Numbered from the stretch's first letter, positions 8,084-17,526 are shown. The stretch is DNA of 64,000 bases from Mobilicoccus pelagius NBRC 104925 (GCF_000247995.1 NZ_BAFE01000003.1:143206-207205); one strand, 5' to 3'. A program made the numbers and translations. Notes: generated by a model from the sequence alone, not told the origin.

Positions 8084-10093
8084 GTGGGGAGTGAGCAGGC
8101 GGCGGTGACGGCGGTCCGGCGTCGTCGTGGCGGGTGGTGGCCGGCGGCGATTGCGCTCGTCGCGGCCGCGGGGGGCGTCCTCGCGTTCCTCGCCCGGGTG
8201 GGCTGGGGCCTCGACCGCACCGACGAGGGCCAATACCTCCTCCTCCTCGCCGACCCGACGATGAGCCGCGCGACGGTCTTCCTCTTCGGATACGTCCTCC
8301 ACCCCTTGTTCGCGCTCGTCGGCGGCGACGTGCTCGCCCTCCGCGTCGTCGGGATGCTCGTCGGCCTCCTCACTGCGGGGGCGCTCGGCTGGGCCGCGAC
8401 CCGCGCCCTCGGCCTGCTCGGTGCGGATGCGTGGGCGGTTCGCGGCGTCGCGGCGACGGCCGGGCTCCTGCCGGTCGTCTCCTTCCCGCTCACCCCGAGC
8501 TACAACACCCTCGCGTTCTGGGGGACGTGCCTGTGGGCCTCCGGCCTCGTCCTCGCGACGTGGCCCGGCCCCGGTCGGGCCCACGAGGACGCCCACGACG
8601 GCCCTCGCGACGCGGAGTCCGCGCCCGGTCCCCGGAGGCGGCTCGGCGCCATCGCACGCGACACCACCCTCGGTCCGGCCCTCGTCGGCCTCGGCGGGGT
8701 GGTCGCCGCCTCGGGCAAGGTGACGACAGGTGCAGCGCTCGCCGCTCTCACGCTCGTCGCCGTCGTCGTCCGGGCCGTCACGTCCCGTCGCCAGGTGCTC
8801 CCGTTCGTCGGGTGGGTCGCGGGTGGCGCGGTGGTGGGGCTCGTCGCGCTCATGGCGCTCGTCGGTCACGGCCCCGCCTGGATCGTCGACTTCTACCGTG
8901 AGGGCGCCCGCAACGTCGCGCTCCTCCAGGGCCACGACGACCTCGTGCGGTGGGACCCGTTCCCGTGGATCGGGTTCCTCGCCGCCCCGGCGCTCGCCGT
9001 CGTCGTCGCCGCGCTCGTCTCGTGGAGGCTCCTCCGTCGCGGCGCCCCCACGCGTCGCCGGGGGCGCGCGATCGCCGCCGTGACGGCCCTCGCCGTCCTC
9101 GTCGAGGTCGTCGCGTTCGCCACGGGCCTCGCTCCCACCCGCGCGGTGCCGATGGTCGGCGCGTGCTGGTGGATCCCGCTCCTCGCGATCCCCGTCCTCC
9201 TCACCACGCGTCGCACCCCCGGCAGCGGCACGGACCACTCCGTCACGACGACAACGACGTCGACGACGCCCATGAGCGCAGACGACGAGCCCGCCCCCAC
9301 GACATCGGCATCGGCGGTGGCATCGACATCGGCATCGACAGAAGCGCACGCGTCGCGGCGTCCCGGGCAGTCCCGAGCGGTCGAGGCCGTCACCCTTCTC
9401 GCCCTCACGCTCGCGCCGCTCGCGTACGTCGTCGGGACGAACGGCAACTATGCGATCGCGCAGGCGCGGGCGTGTCTCTTCTGGTTCGTCGCGGTCCTGC
9501 TCCTCACCGGCGTGCGGCACGGCACGGGCCGTAGGGAGGGGGAACGCCGTCTCGTGCGGCGGGTCGTCACGGCGGCGTCGGCCGGGCTCGTCCTCGTCGC
9601 CTCGCTCTCGGGGCTCGGGCACGCGTACCGCTATCCCCCGGTGACGTCGGCGTGGTCCGACCCGGCCGCGACGGAGGTCGCCGTCGTGAGCCCCGAGGGC
9701 GCGCGGCTCCGGGTCACGAAGGCCGACGCGGAGACGTCACGTCTCCTCGCCGAGGTCGACCGCGAGCATCACCTCGCCGGGGTGCCGATCCTCGACGTCA
9801 CGGGCGCGTCGCCGGGGTACGTCCGGCAGCTCGGGGGCAGGCCGGTGGGGAGTTCGTGGCTGCTCGGCGCGTATCCGGGGAGTCTCGACGCGGCGCTCGA
9901 CGCGGTGCGCGGCGACGACCCGACGCTCGTGGATCGGGCGTGGGTGCTCGATGCGCCCGCCTCGCCACGACGCATCGAGGGGCTGCTTCCCGCGCTCGGT
10001 CGTTCGGTGGATCGGGACTACGAGACGGTCGCCACGTTCCGGCACACGCTTGGATACGAGGTGAGACTCCTCCGCCCCGTGACCGGATCGTGA
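8084..10093 (+). CDS. Polytopic membrane protein, GT-C glycosyltransferase-like
   Basis: A 669-residue protein. The first ~500 residues hold about ten membrane helices, and the last ~170 form a soluble, presumably extracytoplasmic domain. After the first helix comes GLDRTDEGQYLLLLADP (near residues 42-58), an acidic first-loop motif of the kind seen in GT-C polyprenyl-linked sugar transferases. A Thr/Ser-rich low-complexity insert (near 386-425) splits the helices. The GTG at 8084 is preferred over upstream starts because GAGGAGG precedes it and the upstream reading is Arg-rich and not gene-like. It is the first gene of the surface locus, so a role in surface-glycan assembly is plausible but inferred. 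Confidence 0.65.
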   Translation: MGSEQAAVTAVRRRRGGWWPAAIALVAAAGGVLAFLARVGWGLDRTDEGQYLLLLADPTMSRATVFLFGYVLHPLFALVGGDVLALRVVGMLVGLLTAGALGWAATRALGLLGADAWAVRGVAATAGLLPVVSFPLTPSYNTLAFWGTCLWASGLVLATWPGPGRAHEDAHDGPRDAESAPGPRRRLGAIARDTTLGPALVGLGGVVAASGKVTTGAALAALTLVAVVVRAVTSRRQVLPFVGWVAGGAVVGLVALMALVGHGPAWIVDFYREGARNVALLQGHDDLVRWDPFPWIGFLAAPALAVVVAALVSWRLLRRGAPTRRRGRAIAAVTALAVLVEVVAFATGLAPTRAVPMVGACWWIPLLAIPVLLTTRRTPGSGTDHSVTTTTTSTTPMSADDEPAPTTSASAVASTSASTEAHASRRPGQSRAVEAVTLLALTLAPLAYVVGTNGNYAIAQARACLFWFVAVLLLTGVRHGTGRREGERRLVRRVVTAASAGLVLVASLSGLGHAYRYPPVTSAWSDPAATEVAVVSPEGARLRVTKADAETSRLLAEVDREHHLAGVPILDVTGASPGYVRQLGGRPVGSSWLLGAYPGSLDAALDAVRGDDPTLVDRAWVLDAPASPRRIEGLLPALGRSVDRDYETVATFRHTLGYEVRLLRPVTGS

Positions 10094-10262
10094 CAACGAC
10101 CCTCCGCGGGACGGGAATTGGACGGACGCCCGGACCTGAGCGTTTCGAGACCGGTTTTCTCGCAGGTCGAGAGCCTGCAGAGGTGGCATTCGGGGGCCGA
10201 TGAGGTCTCGGGCTCCAGGGACGGGGCCTGCTCATCGTTCCGTCACGGAGGGGACTCCGCCC

Positions 10263-11960
10263 ATGTCGCGCCTGCCACGCGCTCTCACCACCCTCGCCGC
10301 CGGCCTCGCCGTCGGGGTCGCACCCCAGGCGGCCTCGGCGTCCGTCTCCACGGACCGGGGCTCCGACCTCGAGGTCGTCACCACGACGACGACCACCGCC
10401 GACATCGACACGCGCGCCGTCACCGCCGGTGACGCCGCGACCGCGCCGATCGTCCAGCGCGCGATGGCCGGTCCTACCCGCCTCGCCGGCGCGGACCGGT
10501 ACGAGACGTCCGTCGCGATCAGCAAGCGGGCCTACTCCCCCGGCACCGCCAGGAGCGTGTACCTCGTCGGCGGCAACCGCCTCGACGAGGCCCTCGCCGG
10601 CGCCGCCCTCACCGACGGCCCCGTGCTCCTCGTGCCGACGGCCGGCACCGTGCCCCGCGCCGTCCGCGACGAGATCGCGCGTCTCTCCCCCTCCCAGGTC
10701 GTCGCGCTCGGCGGATCCGCCTCGGTCTCCTCCGACGTCCTCGGTCAGGCCGCCGGCGGGCTCTCCACGACGCGTCTCGGCAGCAACGACGTCTACGCGA
10801 CGGCGGTGGCGATCGCCCGCCGCGCGTTCCCCGAGGGGGCGTCCCACGTCTACGTCGCGCAGATCGGCGGGCGCGCCGACGCCGTCGTCGGTGGTGCGCT
10901 CAAGGACGGCCCGGTGCTTCCCGTGCCGGCGACCGGCGCCGCTCCCGCCGCGGTCCGGTCGCTCGTCGCGTCATGGGGCCCGTCGAAGGTCACGGGCCTC
11001 GGCGGCACCGGCGCGGTCTCGGCGACGACGCTCGCCTCCGCCGCCGGAGGCCGGCCCACCGACCGCCTCGCGGGTGCCGACCGGTACGCGACGGCCCAGG
11101 CCGTCGCCCGCGCCGCGTTCCCGTCGGGCGCATCGGTCGCCTACCTCGCCGGCGGGACGATGTTCGCCGACGCCGTCGTCGGCGGCATGCTCGCCGACGG
11201 CCCCATCCTCCTCACCCCGCCCGCAAGCGCGACGACGTGGAGCAAGAGCGTCGCGAACACCCTGACGGCACTCGGCGTTCGCAACATCGGGACGCTCGGC
11301 GGATCGGGTGCGGTCTCGGACGCGGCGATCGGTGCGGTCACGGCGAAGGTGCCCACGGCGACGACGGGATCGCTCCCGACGTACCGGGTGCCCGGCGCCC
11401 CCGCCCCGAGCCCGGCTCCCACCGGGGCGCCGACGCCTCCTCCGGCACCGGCCCCGGTTCCTGCACCGGCCCCTGCCCCCGCACCGGCCCCCGCACAGCG
11501 GACGACGACCACGACGCCGACGGCTCCGTTGCCCGACACGTGTGCGGAGGCGATCGCGTCGTTCCGTCCGGTCCCGCGGGATTCGCGGTACACGATCTCG
11601 TGCGTGCGGGGCTTCGACACCCCCGACACCCTCGGCCTCACCGAGACGTGGGTGTCGAGCACGACGGGCGAGTTCGTCGAGGGCCGGGTGAAGATCCGCT
11701 CTGATCTGCGTGGGCCGCTGCTGCGCGCCGTCATGGCGCATGAGCTGAGCCACGCGTGGTCCTACTCCGAGCTCACGACCGCGCAGCGGACGGCCTTCGC
11801 GAAGTTCACCGGCGTCTCGTCGTGGGGCGGCGGCGATTACAACTCGATGCCCGCCGAGGTGTGGGCCCGCACCCAGGCGACGTGCGTCGGCTACCCCGAC
11901 GGGTACCGCCGCAAGCAGGTGACGTGCAACGACATCGCCCGGTTCGGGTGGCGCCCCTGA
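10263..11960 (+). CDS. Secreted CWB2-repeat protein with C-terminal HELSH metallopeptidase-like domain
   Basis: A 565-residue exported protein. It has a signal peptide (residues 1-27, cleavage after ASA), three cell-wall-binding type 2 repeats (near 73-366; TRLAGADRYETSVAIS opens the first), a Pro/Ala linker with tandem PAPAPAP (near 380-425), and a C-terminal domain with HELSH at 493-497 and MPAEVWA about 36 residues later. CWB2 repeats bind anionic cell-wall polymers in clostridia. HExxH plus a downstream Glu suggests a zinc peptidase of gluzincin type. Here the wall-binding module is N-terminal, opposite to the other two CWB2 proteins. GGAGGGG precedes the ATG. The substrate is unknown. 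Confidence 0.8.
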   Translation: MSRLPRALTTLAAGLAVGVAPQAASASVSTDRGSDLEVVTTTTTTADIDTRAVTAGDAATAPIVQRAMAGPTRLAGADRYETSVAISKRAYSPGTARSVYLVGGNRLDEALAGAALTDGPVLLVPTAGTVPRAVRDEIARLSPSQVVALGGSASVSSDVLGQAAGGLSTTRLGSNDVYATAVAIARRAFPEGASHVYVAQIGGRADAVVGGALKDGPVLPVPATGAAPAAVRSLVASWGPSKVTGLGGTGAVSATTLASAAGGRPTDRLAGADRYATAQAVARAAFPSGASVAYLAGGTMFADAVVGGMLADGPILLTPPASATTWSKSVANTLTALGVRNIGTLGGSGAVSDAAIGAVTAKVPTATTGSLPTYRVPGAPAPSPAPTGAPTPPPAPAPVPAPAPAPAPAPAQRTTTTTPTAPLPDTCAEAIASFRPVPRDSRYTISCVRGFDTPDTLGLTETWVSSTTGEFVEGRVKIRSDLRGPLLRAVMAHELSHAWSYSELTTAQRTAFAKFTGVSSWGGGDYNSMPAEVWARTQATCVGYPDGYRRKQVTCNDIARFGWRP

Positions 11961-11994
11961 GACGGCGCCGGCCTTCCGGCCGCAGGTGAGACGA

Positions 11995-12033
11995 CGGTGG
12001 GCGTCGGTGTGGGACGCACGTCGGCGCCCACCG
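11995..12033 (+). terminator. Candidate terminator hairpin
   Basis: CGGTGGGCG (11995-12003) pairs with CGCCCACCG (12025-12033) downstream of the CWB2 peptidase gene, with a long 21-base loop. Confidence 0.4.
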
Positions 12034-12234
12034 CCGTGCGTCGTGACGGCCCGCGTCGAGGGGACTCGCGGGCCCCGGATGTGACGTCCGGAGGGTCGGG
12101 CGGGCGCCGCGTGTCGTGCCACCCGGGCCGATCGCGAAGCGGTGTGGTGCCTCCCCATGGGGCAGGATGACCCGTGCCGGGTGGACGCGTCTCGTCCCCG
12201 GCGTGGGTGTCGTTCTTTCGTGTGGGGGTAGGTC

Positions 12235-13134
12235 GTGAAGTCGTCGTCGGCGTTGGTGGGGGTTCTCGTCGCAGGTGTGGGTGTGGGTGTGGGTGTGGGG
12301 GCGCCCGCCTCGGCGCAGGCCGTGTCGTCGCCCGGTCCGCAGCCGATGCAGCCCGTCTCGGCGTCGGTGGCGCCGGACGCGTTCGTCGGGGTGAGCGTGC
12401 CCGACATCCGGGCGCGGGTGCGCCAGGCCGACGCATCGAAGATGACGGCGCAGGACGAGCGGTGCGTCAAGTACGTCAAGGCGCGAATGCCGAAGTGGTG
12501 GTCCCCGTCGGGCCACACCGTGGTGTGCCGCGGCGGCACGACGAAGGGCTACGACTTCTACTTCGACGGCGTGGCGGTCCTCACCGTCAACACGAAGGTC
12601 GGCCCGCAGGGCTGGACGCAGGCCCCGGCGTGGGGTGCGGCGCAGGTCGCGGCCACGGAGCGTCGTCCGCTCACGGACGCGCCGAAGCTGTGCCGCCAGG
12701 CGATCTCGACACACACGGGCCTCGCGAAGCGGGCGGGCAACTACCGCATCCGGTGCGTCTCGCGGATCACGTGGAAGGCGCCGAAGACGAATGTCCGTGA
12801 CGCGGCCGTCCTCGGCTACGTCCAGTACGGCAAGCGCGACATCGCGATCCTCGAGACGCGCGACGTGTCGTCGATGTCGTTCATCACGGCGCACGAGCTC
12901 GGCCACGCCGTCTCGTACATGCCGAAGGCGGGCGGGCTGCGTCAGGAGGTCACGCGCGCGGCCGAGCGGCGCACGTTCACCTCCGACCCGTACGTCGGGA
13001 TGCCGGCAGAGGTGTGGGCCGAGTCGTTCGCCCGGTACTGGACGGGCCAGAACCCGCCGTCGGTGCAGAAGACCCGCCTCGGCCCGGCCCAGGTCGACCG
13101 CCTCCTGCGCCGGTACGGATTGCCGCGCCGCTGA
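12235..13134 (+). CDS. Secreted putative metallopeptidase (HELGH)
   Basis: A 299-residue exported protein with a signal peptide rich in Val-Gly dipeptides (cleavage near ASAQA, residue ~26). The C-terminal half contains SFITAHELGHAVSY, with His220 and His224 in HELGH, and GMPAEVWAESFARYW about 42 residues on. It shares the HELxH-A-x-SY core and the MPAEVWA block with the C terminus of the CWB2 fusion just upstream. The two domains are evidently homologous, here without a wall anchor. The third zinc ligand is probably the Glu of PAEVWAE. GTG start with a GGGGGT purine run upstream. No substrate can be named. Confidence 0.75.
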   Translation: MKSSSALVGVLVAGVGVGVGVGAPASAQAVSSPGPQPMQPVSASVAPDAFVGVSVPDIRARVRQADASKMTAQDERCVKYVKARMPKWWSPSGHTVVCRGGTTKGYDFYFDGVAVLTVNTKVGPQGWTQAPAWGAAQVAATERRPLTDAPKLCRQAISTHTGLAKRAGNYRIRCVSRITWKAPKTNVRDAAVLGYVQYGKRDIAILETRDVSSMSFITAHELGHAVSYMPKAGGLRQEVTRAAERRTFTSDPYVGMPAEVWAESFARYWTGQNPPSVQKTRLGPAQVDRLLRRYGLPRR

Positions 13135-13171
13135 CGGTCCTCACCGACGGTCCCCGCCCACGGTCCTCTCC

Positions 13172-13203
13172 GACGGCCCCCTCCCCACCGGGAGGGGGTC
13201 GTC
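13172..13203 (+). terminator. Terminator hairpin
   Basis: GACGGCCCCCTCCC (13172-13185) pairs with GGGAGGGGGTCGTC (13190-13203), a 14-bp stem with one G-T wobble and a 4-base loop, 37 bases after the peptidase gene. Confidence 0.7.
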
Positions 13204-13617
13204 GGTGTCCCGTCACCGTTCTGGGCCAACAATCCCGGTCGAATACCCCCGGTCGGCGACGCTCGCGGAATCACTGCGGTTGCATCTCACGTCGAGGGTG
13301 CCTCGAGGAGCGTTCACCACCGGGGTGACTCGTTCTCGCAGGGGCGGGTGAAGCGGGGGCGTGACCTCCCCGACGCACGTGCACGGGGAACGCTCACGGG
13401 AGGGCCCGGCGGACCTGTTCTCGGGGCCGCAGAACGATCGGGAGGACGGCGTTGAGGCGGCGCGAGTCGGACATGTGTCCGAGTTGACGGCACTCCCTGT
13501 GGCCCCCACCATCGAAGAAGACCGATTCTCGGTCGTGTCGCGGCGCTTGGGGGGATCCGGCATGCCGCGCTGATCACCGAAATGGTCGCTCTGCCGGCGA
13601 CCGGAGGGGTTTCATCG
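13204..13617 (+). other. Long 5' region of the second CWB2 gene
   Basis: The 414 bases between the terminator and the CWB2 start carry no credible gene. They hold the palindrome at 13467-13482, a TTGACG that could be a -35 box at 13484-13489 (no good -10 is seen 17 bases on), and the GGAGGGG ribosome binding site just before 13618. Confidence 0.5.
13467..13482. promoter_or_regulatory. 16-bp palindrome, candidate operator
   Basis: TCGGACATGTGTCCGA has perfect 7-bp arms around a central TG. It ends one base before TTGACG, a possible -35 box, about 136 bases upstream of the CWB2 gene. The size and symmetry fit a dimeric repressor site; the regulator is unknown. Confidence 0.45.
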
Positions 13618-15489
13618 ATGACTGTTCTTCGTACTCGCACACTCGCTTCCGCGGGTGCCACCCTGGCGCTCGCCGCGGCCGGTGTCGTCGCCGGCCCGTG
13701 GGCGGCCTCGGCCGCTCCCGCCATCCAGGTCGACGCCTCGACGAAGCCCATCGCGGGCCAGTCGTTCAAGGTGCAGACGTCCGGCGTGACGTCCGGTTCG
13801 TCCTACCGGATGGTGCTCGCGAGTGGCGGCGTCACGGACACCCGTGACGCGGCGGAGGCCAACTCGTGCAGCACCGCGTCGGCCGCGACGGCGACGACGC
13901 TCACCTGCCAGATCACGGAGGGGACGGCGGGCGCCTACTCCCTCAACCTGCTCGACGACAAGGGTGCCGTCGTGGCCTCCACGGCCGTCACCGTCGCCCC
14001 GGTCGTGAGCAACGTCACCAAGCCGCGCCTCTCGGACCTCCCGGGTGCGAACGCCGACACGGTGACCGTCTACGCGAACCCGAACGTCGACTCCTACACC
14101 GTCCAGGGCGACAAGGTCACGTTCGCCGCGAACGAGACGCAGAAGGACGTGACGATCAAGCCGACCGGCGGCGCGCAGTCGACGGACGTCACGGTCGTCG
14201 CGACCGCCAAGGCCGGTTCGTACTTCGCCGACGGCACGACCACGCAGACGTGGACGATGCGCACGACGGCCGGGGACCCGGTTCCGGCGGCGCTCACGGT
14301 CACCGAGCCGACGCGCGTCGACGCGGTCGGCTCGGACAACGACACGATCACGCTCCGCAAGGACCCGAACGTCACGTGGACGATCGGCGGCAAGGCCGTC
14401 GACTTCGGCAGCGCCACGCAGATGACGCTCCCCGTCACGGGCTCCCGTGACAAGGACGGCGTGCTCAAGGTCGAGGTCGTGGCGAAGGCGGCCGACGGGT
14501 TCACCTTCGGCGACGGCCAGACGAGCAAGACGTTCTCCTACGAGTACACGAACGCGCGCGCCGAGCCGACGTCCACGCGGATCGCCGGTGACACCCGCTT
14601 CGACACCTCCGTCGAGGTCGCGAAGAAGTACTTCCCCGGCCAGCACGACACGGTCTACGTCGCGAACGGGATGAACTTCCCCGACGCGCTCGCGGCCGGC
14701 CCGGCTGCCGCGCAGGCCAACGCGCCGCTCATCCTCACGGCGAAGTCCTCGATCCAGGACAACGCGATGGCGGAGATCGGCCGGATGCAGCCGAAGTCCA
14801 TCCGCGTCGTCGGTGGCTCGGACGTCGTGAGCGACGCCGTCGCCGAGAAGCTCGGCAAGATCGCCCCCGTCACGCGGGTGCAGGGTGACGACCGCTTCGA
14901 GACGGCCGCCAAGGTGGCGCAGTCCTTCAAGTCGGCCGACACCGTCTACATCGCCTCGGGTCTCAACTTCCCCGACGCGCTCGCCGGTGGCTCGGGTGCC
15001 GCCCGTGAGAACGCCCCGATGCTCCTCACGAACGGCACGACCCTCTCCGACGACACCGTCGTCGAGCTGCGTCGCCTCAAGCCGTCGAAGGTCGTCGTCG
15101 TCGGTGGCGACAAGGTCGTCAAGTCGTCGGTGCTCCGTCAGGTGGGCGACGTCGTCCCGAGCGCGTCCCTCGTCCGCTCCGCGGGCAAGGACCGTTTCGA
15201 GACGTCCGCGCTCATCATCGAGAACGTCACGGGCAAGTCATGGGACGCCAAGGAGGAGAAGGTACGCCCCACGACGGCGTTCCTCGCGACGGGCCTCAAC
15301 TACCCCGACGCGCTCGCGGGCATCCCGGCGGCGTTCGCGGCCAAGGCCCCGCTCGCGCTCACGATGCCGAAGTGCCTCCCGGCCCCGGTCAAGGCGGAGC
15401 TCGACAAGCTGCCACTCACGGGCACGGTGCGCCTCGGCTCCTCGAACGTCGTGGGTGACTTCGGCGTCCTCGGTGGCGCCTGCAGCTGA
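13618..15489 (+). CDS. Secreted protein with two beta domains and three C-terminal CWB2 repeats
   Basis: A 623-residue exported surface protein. It has a signal peptide (residues 1-35, cleavage near ASA), an N-terminal region (36-130), then two tandem repeats of a ~85-residue beta-rich domain (near 135-220 and 225-315; compare DTVTVYANPNVDSYTV with DTITLRKDPNVTWTI and the shared FADGTTTQTW/FGDGQTSKTF ends). Three CWB2 repeats complete it (near 320-623; each has a DRFET-like opening and a NFPDALA-like core). It should be held non-covalently on a wall polymer. It is monocistronic, with a strong ribosome binding site (GGAGGGG) and its own terminator. The beta domains may be adhesive or structural; no enzyme motif is visible. 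Confidence 0.85.
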   Translation: MTVLRTRTLASAGATLALAAAGVVAGPWAASAAPAIQVDASTKPIAGQSFKVQTSGVTSGSSYRMVLASGGVTDTRDAAEANSCSTASAATATTLTCQITEGTAGAYSLNLLDDKGAVVASTAVTVAPVVSNVTKPRLSDLPGANADTVTVYANPNVDSYTVQGDKVTFAANETQKDVTIKPTGGAQSTDVTVVATAKAGSYFADGTTTQTWTMRTTAGDPVPAALTVTEPTRVDAVGSDNDTITLRKDPNVTWTIGGKAVDFGSATQMTLPVTGSRDKDGVLKVEVVAKAADGFTFGDGQTSKTFSYEYTNARAEPTSTRIAGDTRFDTSVEVAKKYFPGQHDTVYVANGMNFPDALAAGPAAAQANAPLILTAKSSIQDNAMAEIGRMQPKSIRVVGGSDVVSDAVAEKLGKIAPVTRVQGDDRFETAAKVAQSFKSADTVYIASGLNFPDALAGGSGAARENAPMLLTNGTTLSDDTVVELRRLKPSKVVVVGGDKVVKSSVLRQVGDVVPSASLVRSAGKDRFETSALIIENVTGKSWDAKEEKVRPTTAFLATGLNYPDALAGIPAAFAAKAPLALTMPKCLPAPVKAELDKLPLTGTVRLGSSNVVGDFGVLGGACS

Positions 15490-15506
15490 CCTGCTCCCGC
15501 TCGACC

Positions 15507-15543
15507 CGAAGCCCCGGTGGACTCCCCGTCCGCCGGGGCTTCG
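15507..15543 (+). terminator. Terminator hairpin
   Basis: A perfect 11-bp stem: CGAAGCCCCGG (15507-15517) with CCGGGGCTTCG (15533-15543), 17 bases after the CWB2 gene stop. Confidence 0.8.
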
Positions 15544-15637
15544 GCGTGTCCGATGGTCGTCGCAGCGCAGGGGACTCTCCCCCTCCCGAGCCACGAGGTC
15601 GTCTGCCAGGCGGGATGCCGGGGCGAGGGCCAGGTCG

Positions 15638-17359
15638 TCAGACGGAGGCGTCGACGGTCTCGGAGCGGCCGGTCGTGCGTCGTGCCCAGAGGTGTCCGGT
15701 GAGGACGGTGAGGGTGGCGATCATGAGCCACCACACCTGCCAGTTGAGGGCGGAGCTCGTGACGGTGCCGGCGAGGCCGATGCCGACGAGGAGGACGGCG
15801 AGGAGGTGGCGGACGCCGGCGTCGTCGAGGGTGCGGGGACGACCGTCGGTGAGCGGGGCGCGGATGGGGCGGACGACGGTGACGGCCGCGAGCGTGAGCA
15901 GCGCGAAGAGCGCCGCGGCGCCGACGAGGCCGTACTCGGTGAGGAGTTCGACGAACGTGTTGTGCACGGGGAGGACGTGGCCGACCTCGGGGTGTTCGTC
16001 GCGGAGGAGCATCTCGAAGCGGCCGCCGCCGATGCCGAGCCAGGGTTCGTGGTGCCAGTGGTCGAGGGCGAGGCGGACGAGGGTGGCGCGGAGTCCGTCG
16101 GATCGGGCCTGCTCGTCGCCGGTGGTCGCGACGATCCGCCAGAGTGCCGCGGCGGCGACGAGTGCGGGGGTGGCCATGGCTGCGACGAGCGCGACTCGCG
16201 CCCGCGTGCGGAGGCGGCGGGGGCGGAGGAGCCGGCGACCGCGGGGGCTGCGGCTCGCGGCGAGAACGGCGGCGGAGAGGCTCACGACGGCGGTGGCCGC
16301 GACGGCGGCCCGGCTGAGGGTGAGGACGACGAGGGTGAGCGTGAGCGTGGCGACGAGGGCGAGAAACACGCGCCGCAGGATCGTGAGGCGTTCCGACATC
16401 CGGCCGAGGACGAGGCCGAGGACGACGACGAGGACGCAGGCGAGGTTGTTGGGGTTGCCGAACGGCCCGGCCGGGGAGAACGCGGGTGGGGCGTAGGGCC
16501 CGCCGGGGCTGAAGTGGGTGCGGGTGAGGACCTCGCCGGTCGCCATGACGAGGAGGGTGCCGCCGATGAGTGCCCACAGGCGTCGGACGGAGCGGACCCC
16601 GAACCGCCGGGCTCCGGCGAGGGCGGCGGCGCCGACGCTGTTGAGGGCGCAGGCGCGGAGGGCGTAGGTCTCCTGGACGGCGCGGGTGTGGGTCGTGTCC
16701 CACGCGGCCCAGTGGTCGTGCGTCGCCCACAGCACCGCCCAGTGCGCGAGGTACAGGATCAGCGGCGGGAGGGCCGCCCGCGGCCAGCTGCCGCGCGAGA
16801 GGGCGATGACCCCGAACCCCAGGGCGGCGCCGTAGAGGATCTGCGCCTGCGCCCAGCCGAGGTGGACCATCGGCGCCCACACGGCGTAGAGGCCGAGGAG
16901 CGCGAGCACGACGGTGCGCAGGGCGCGTTCGAGGCGTCCTTCGGTCGACGCCATCGCCCTCGACGCCGGGCGACCCATATCCGTGGACGGCGCATCGACG
17001 TCCCTCGCCGACACGTCGGCGCTCGCCGGCGGCACCGAACCCGGGGTCGGGTCCCCCGCGATCGGTGCGGGGTCGATTCCGGCCGCCGGGTCGCCGTCGG
17101 CGGAGCCGACGTGGAGGGGGCCGCGTGCCACGTGATCGGCGAGGACCTCCTTCTCGAGGACGACCTGGCGCCGCACCTCCTCGACGATTCCCGCCTCGTC
17201 GATCGCGTCCGCCCTGTCGGCGACGCCTGCCGGGTCGGCGACGCCCACGGCCTTGGCCTGATCCGGGCCGGCGGCGTCCGACGCAGCGGGGGTCGCAGAG
17301 TCGGTGGTGCCCGCGGGGTCGGCGTCGTCGCGGGTGACCGTGGAGCGGTCGTCGTGCAT
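15638..17359 (-). CDS. O-antigen-ligase/Wzy-like membrane protein
   Basis: A 573-residue protein. About 140 acidic, Ala-rich, disordered cytoplasmic residues precede some ten to twelve membrane helices. Near residue 460 a large extracytoplasmic loop ends in HVLPVHNTFVELLTEYGLVG, the H-x-x-F-x-E-x-L-x-E-x-G pattern typical of O-antigen ligase/polymerase (Wzy_C) proteins. Family members polymerise or transfer lipid-linked glycans outside the membrane, sometimes onto proteins. The start at 17359 is supported by a GGGAGAGGA ribosome site; a later ATG at residue 128 would remove the long tail. It faces the SGNH acyltransferase gene. With the CWB2 proteins nearby, a role in making their polymer is an inference. 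Confidence 0.75.
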   Translation of the reverse strand: MHDDRSTVTRDDADPAGTTDSATPAASDAAGPDQAKAVGVADPAGVADRADAIDEAGIVEEVRRQVVLEKEVLADHVARGPLHVGSADGDPAAGIDPAPIAGDPTPGSVPPASADVSARDVDAPSTDMGRPASRAMASTEGRLERALRTVVLALLGLYAVWAPMVHLGWAQAQILYGAALGFGVIALSRGSWPRAALPPLILYLAHWAVLWATHDHWAAWDTTHTRAVQETYALRACALNSVGAAALAGARRFGVRSVRRLWALIGGTLLVMATGEVLTRTHFSPGGPYAPPAFSPAGPFGNPNNLACVLVVVLGLVLGRMSERLTILRRVFLALVATLTLTLVVLTLSRAAVAATAVVSLSAAVLAASRSPRGRRLLRPRRLRTRARVALVAAMATPALVAAAALWRIVATTGDEQARSDGLRATLVRLALDHWHHEPWLGIGGGRFEMLLRDEHPEVGHVLPVHNTFVELLTEYGLVGAAALFALLTLAAVTVVRPIRAPLTDGRPRTLDDAGVRHLLAVLLVGIGLAGTVTSSALNWQVWWLMIATLTVLTGHLWARRTTGRSETVDASV

Positions 17360-17514
17360 TCCTCTCCCCCCCCGTCGGGCGTGGCGGGCGCCTCGCTCCC
17401 CTTCCCCTTCGGCAGGGGAACGCCTGGCATGCAGGGGAATTGGGGGGATCGTGGGACCGGGCAGGTCTGACGTCGCGGGTCGCGTCGGTGCGGCTCGGCG
17501 GCGATGTGCGCCTC

Positions 17515-17520
17515 TACGCT
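17515..17520 (+). promoter_or_regulatory. -10 box of a leaderless promoter
   Basis: TACGCT lies 6 bases before the ATG at 17527, with no ribosome binding site in between. Confidence 0.55.
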
Positions 17521-17526
17521 GGCGGG

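Noticed and set aside
10094..10262. c-di-AMP (ydaO-type) riboswitch before the CWB2 peptidase gene, as seen upstream of many actinobacterial wall hydrolases
   Set aside because: The conserved ydaO core sequences are not found here or upstream of the amidase and Excalibur genes.
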